DNA of 64,000 bases from Paraburkholderia bryophila (GTDB lineage: Bacteria; Pseudomonadota; Gammaproteobacteria; Burkholderiales; Burkholderiaceae), in contig NZ_JACCAS010000002.1 of assembly GCF_013409255.1 (NCBI RefSeq), forward strand, positions 1,116,001 through 1,180,000, given 5' to 3'. Shown piece by piece: positions 62,544-64,000 of this stretch. Made by a program: the position numbers and the translations under genes. The first letter of the stretch is position 1; every line of letters starts with the position of its first letter. Below the pieces are notes generated by a model. The model was not told the origin of the DNA. It saw nothing but the letters and a program-made list of their open reading frames with translations, and did not search any database.

Positions 62544-64000
62544 TTAGAGAAACCCGATCGATATCCAGGGAATCGCCGCGACCAGAATCAAGCCGACGAT
62601 TAGTGCGCCCATATAGCCGACAATCGGACGAATGCCTGTGTCGGGATTGACCTTGCTGATCGCGCACGCCGAGTAATAACCGACGCCGAACGGCGGGGAA
62701 AACAGGCCCACGCCCATCGACAGAATCACGACGATCGCGTAGTGCACCTCGTTGACCCCGGCGAGCCGCGCGATCGGGAACAGCAGCGGCCCGAACAGCA
62801 CAATCGCGGGAATCCCTTCAAGCACGCTGCCGAGCATCACGAACACGACGATCGACACCGCGAGAAAACCGTACGCGCCGCCGGGCATGGCGCCCATCCA
62901 TTGCGCGAGGTCCTGCGAAAAGCCGGATTGCGTGAGCGCCCACGCCATCGCGGTCGCGCATCCGATGATGAACAGAATCGCCCCCGACAAAGTTGCGGCG
63001 TCCACCAGCATGCGGCCAAGCCGCCGCCATTCGAACCGGCGATAGATCAGCACGCCGACCAGCATCGAATAGGCAATGCCGATGGTCGACACCTCGGTTG
63101 CGGTCGCAATACCTTCCACCACCGCCATGCGAATCACGAACGGCAACGCCAGCGCCGGCAACGACACAAGGAACAGCCGCCCAATCTGCACCCGCGTGAA
63201 CCGCTGCGCGCCGCTCAGATCTTCCTTGCGGTAACGCCACCACACCACGGCGCACAGAATCAGCGCGAGCACCGCACCCGGCAGCATGCCCGCCGTGAAC
63301 AGCGCCGAGATCGACAAACCAGTGACCGAGCCGATCGTGATCAACACGATGCTGGGTGGAATCGTTTCGCTTTGTGCGCCGGTCGTGGCGAGCAGCGCGA
63401 CCAGATCGCCTTCGGAGGCGCCGCGTTTTTTCATCTCGGGGAACAGCACCGGCGCGATCGCCGCCATGTCCGCCACTTTCGAACCGGAGATGCCGGACAC
63501 CAGATACATCGCGCCGATCAGCACGAACGACAACCCGCCATGCACATGACCGACGAGGCTCGCGAGGAATTCGATCATCGCGCGCGCCATGCCGGTCATT
63601 TCGATCAGCAGGCCGAGAAACACAAACAGCGGCACCGCCAGCAACACGAGATGCGACATGCCCTCGTCCATGCGGCCGACCATCACTTCGAGCGGCGTAA
63701 AGGTCGAGAGACCGAGATAGCCGAAGGTGGCAAGCGCGAAGGAGAACCCGATCGGCACACCCGAGAAAATCCCGATCGCCACGACGCCGACGAAAAAAAT
63801 CACGAGGTTGGTCTTGCCCAGGGTCTGGAACCACGGGCCGGCGAACACCGCCACCGCGCCAAGCACCGCCGCGATGGCGAGCACGATGAGTACGTCGCGC
63901 ATTCGACTCAGCTGCGCGAGACGAAGCAGGCCGACCAGCAGCATGAGCGCCGCGCCGATGGGCAACGCGAGCGCGCGCCACGCGTTGCTGATCTGCAAAG
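62544..64000 (-). CDS. TRAP transporter large permease, probably DctQ-DctM fusion (5' end outside the window)
   Basis: At least 484 residues of a DctM-type TRAP permease are visible, with many helices and the family segments GVPIGFSFALATFGYLG, ISGSKVADMAAIAPVL, SETIPPSI and GLFSPPFGVGYY. The first 60 residues here look like the end of a DctQ small permease (AWRALALPIGAALMLLVGLL), and no good start codon is present before the window edge (only a TTG at 63998). The gene therefore probably continues to the right as a DctQM fusion. It would import the acid sugar processed by the kinase, RLP and VOC proteins. Confidence 0.88.
   Translation of the reverse strand, partial: LQISNAWRALALPIGAALMLLVGLLRLAQLSRMRDVLIVLAIAAVLGAVAVFAGPWFQTLGKTNLVIFFVGVVAIGIFSGVPIGFSFALATFGYLGLSTFTPLEVMVGRMDEGMSHLVLLAVPLFVFLGLLIEMTGMARAMIEFLASLVGHVHGGLSFVLIGAMYLVSGISGSKVADMAAIAPVLFPEMKKRGASEGDLVALLATTGAQSETIPPSIVLITIGSVTGLSISALFTAGMLPGAVLALILCAVVWWRYRKEDLSGAQRFTRVQIGRLFLVSLPALALPFVIRMAVVEGIATATEVSTIGIAYSMLVGVLIYRRFEWRRLGRMLVDAATLSGAILFIIGCATAMAWALTQSGFSQDLAQWMGAMPGGAYGFLAVSIVVFVMLGSVLEGIPAIVLFGPLLFPIARLAGVNEVHYAIVVILSMGVGLFSPPFGVGYYSACAISKVNPDTGIRPIVGYMGALIVGLILVAAIPWISIGFL

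Overview
The window is GC-rich chromosomal DNA from a beta-proteobacterium of the Burkholderiales, most probably a Paraburkholderia. The signs are a Burkholderia-type Gram-negative porin, a divergent PenA/AmpR-like beta-lactamase pair, dense aromatic-acid catabolism and the codon use. The genus is inferred from gene content, not from a database search. I saw no rRNA, tRNA, insertion sequence, prophage or CRISPR array.

Left part (1-20 kb). A squalene/phytoene synthase family gene is followed by a ferulate/hydroxycinnamate unit. The leftward operon ech-vdh-fcs-amidohydrolase faces a marR-type regulator, an aromatic-acid MFS importer, a porin and a feruloyl esterase (tannase family) lipoprotein. 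Two matching 19-bp operators sit at the two outward promoters. Next come a KaiC-like double ATPase with a single-domain response regulator; an operon of MFS transporter, class III CoA-transferase and citryl-CoA-lyase-like protein; a TehA-family transporter; and a class A beta-lactamase divergent from its LysR-type regulator.

Centre (21-42.1 kb), the most unusual region. Five small genes encode peptides with the same 26-residue double-glycine leader. Around them lie a complete leader-cleaving type I export system (C39 peptidase ABC transporter with two cyclic-nucleotide-type domains, HlyD adaptor, OprM/TolC-like lipoprotein, cytoplasmic parvulin) and a signalling set that resembles the type VI secretion threonine-phosphorylation pathway (Ser/Thr kinase, PP2C phosphatase, double-FHA membrane protein). 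A sigma-54 activator is also encoded, and sigma-54 promoters stand in front of three peptide genes or operons and of an LRAT-type gene. A periplasmic caspase/SUMF1 protein and two DUF4399 proteins complete the region. No bacteriocin modification enzyme is visible and the peptides contain no cysteine. I propose a phosphorylation-controlled, sigma-54-driven peptide secretion system.

Right part (42-64 kb). A DUF3303 gene is followed by a leftward operon of taurine/nitrate-type ABC importer, two isocitrate-lyase/PEP-mutase family lyases and a LeuCD-type hydro-lyase, probably for a branched C5-C6 dicarboxylic acid, under a GntR regulator. Then come a LysR regulator, a glutaredoxin-DinB-like fusion, a second GntR regulator, a DHA2 exporter, a TetR regulator with a large double operator, a YbfB-type MFS protein, a DUF3309 micro-protein and an SDR dehydrogenase. 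The window ends in a RuBisCO-like protein / DUF1537 kinase / VOC protein / TRAP transporter operon of acid-sugar type; the transporter gene is cut by the right edge.
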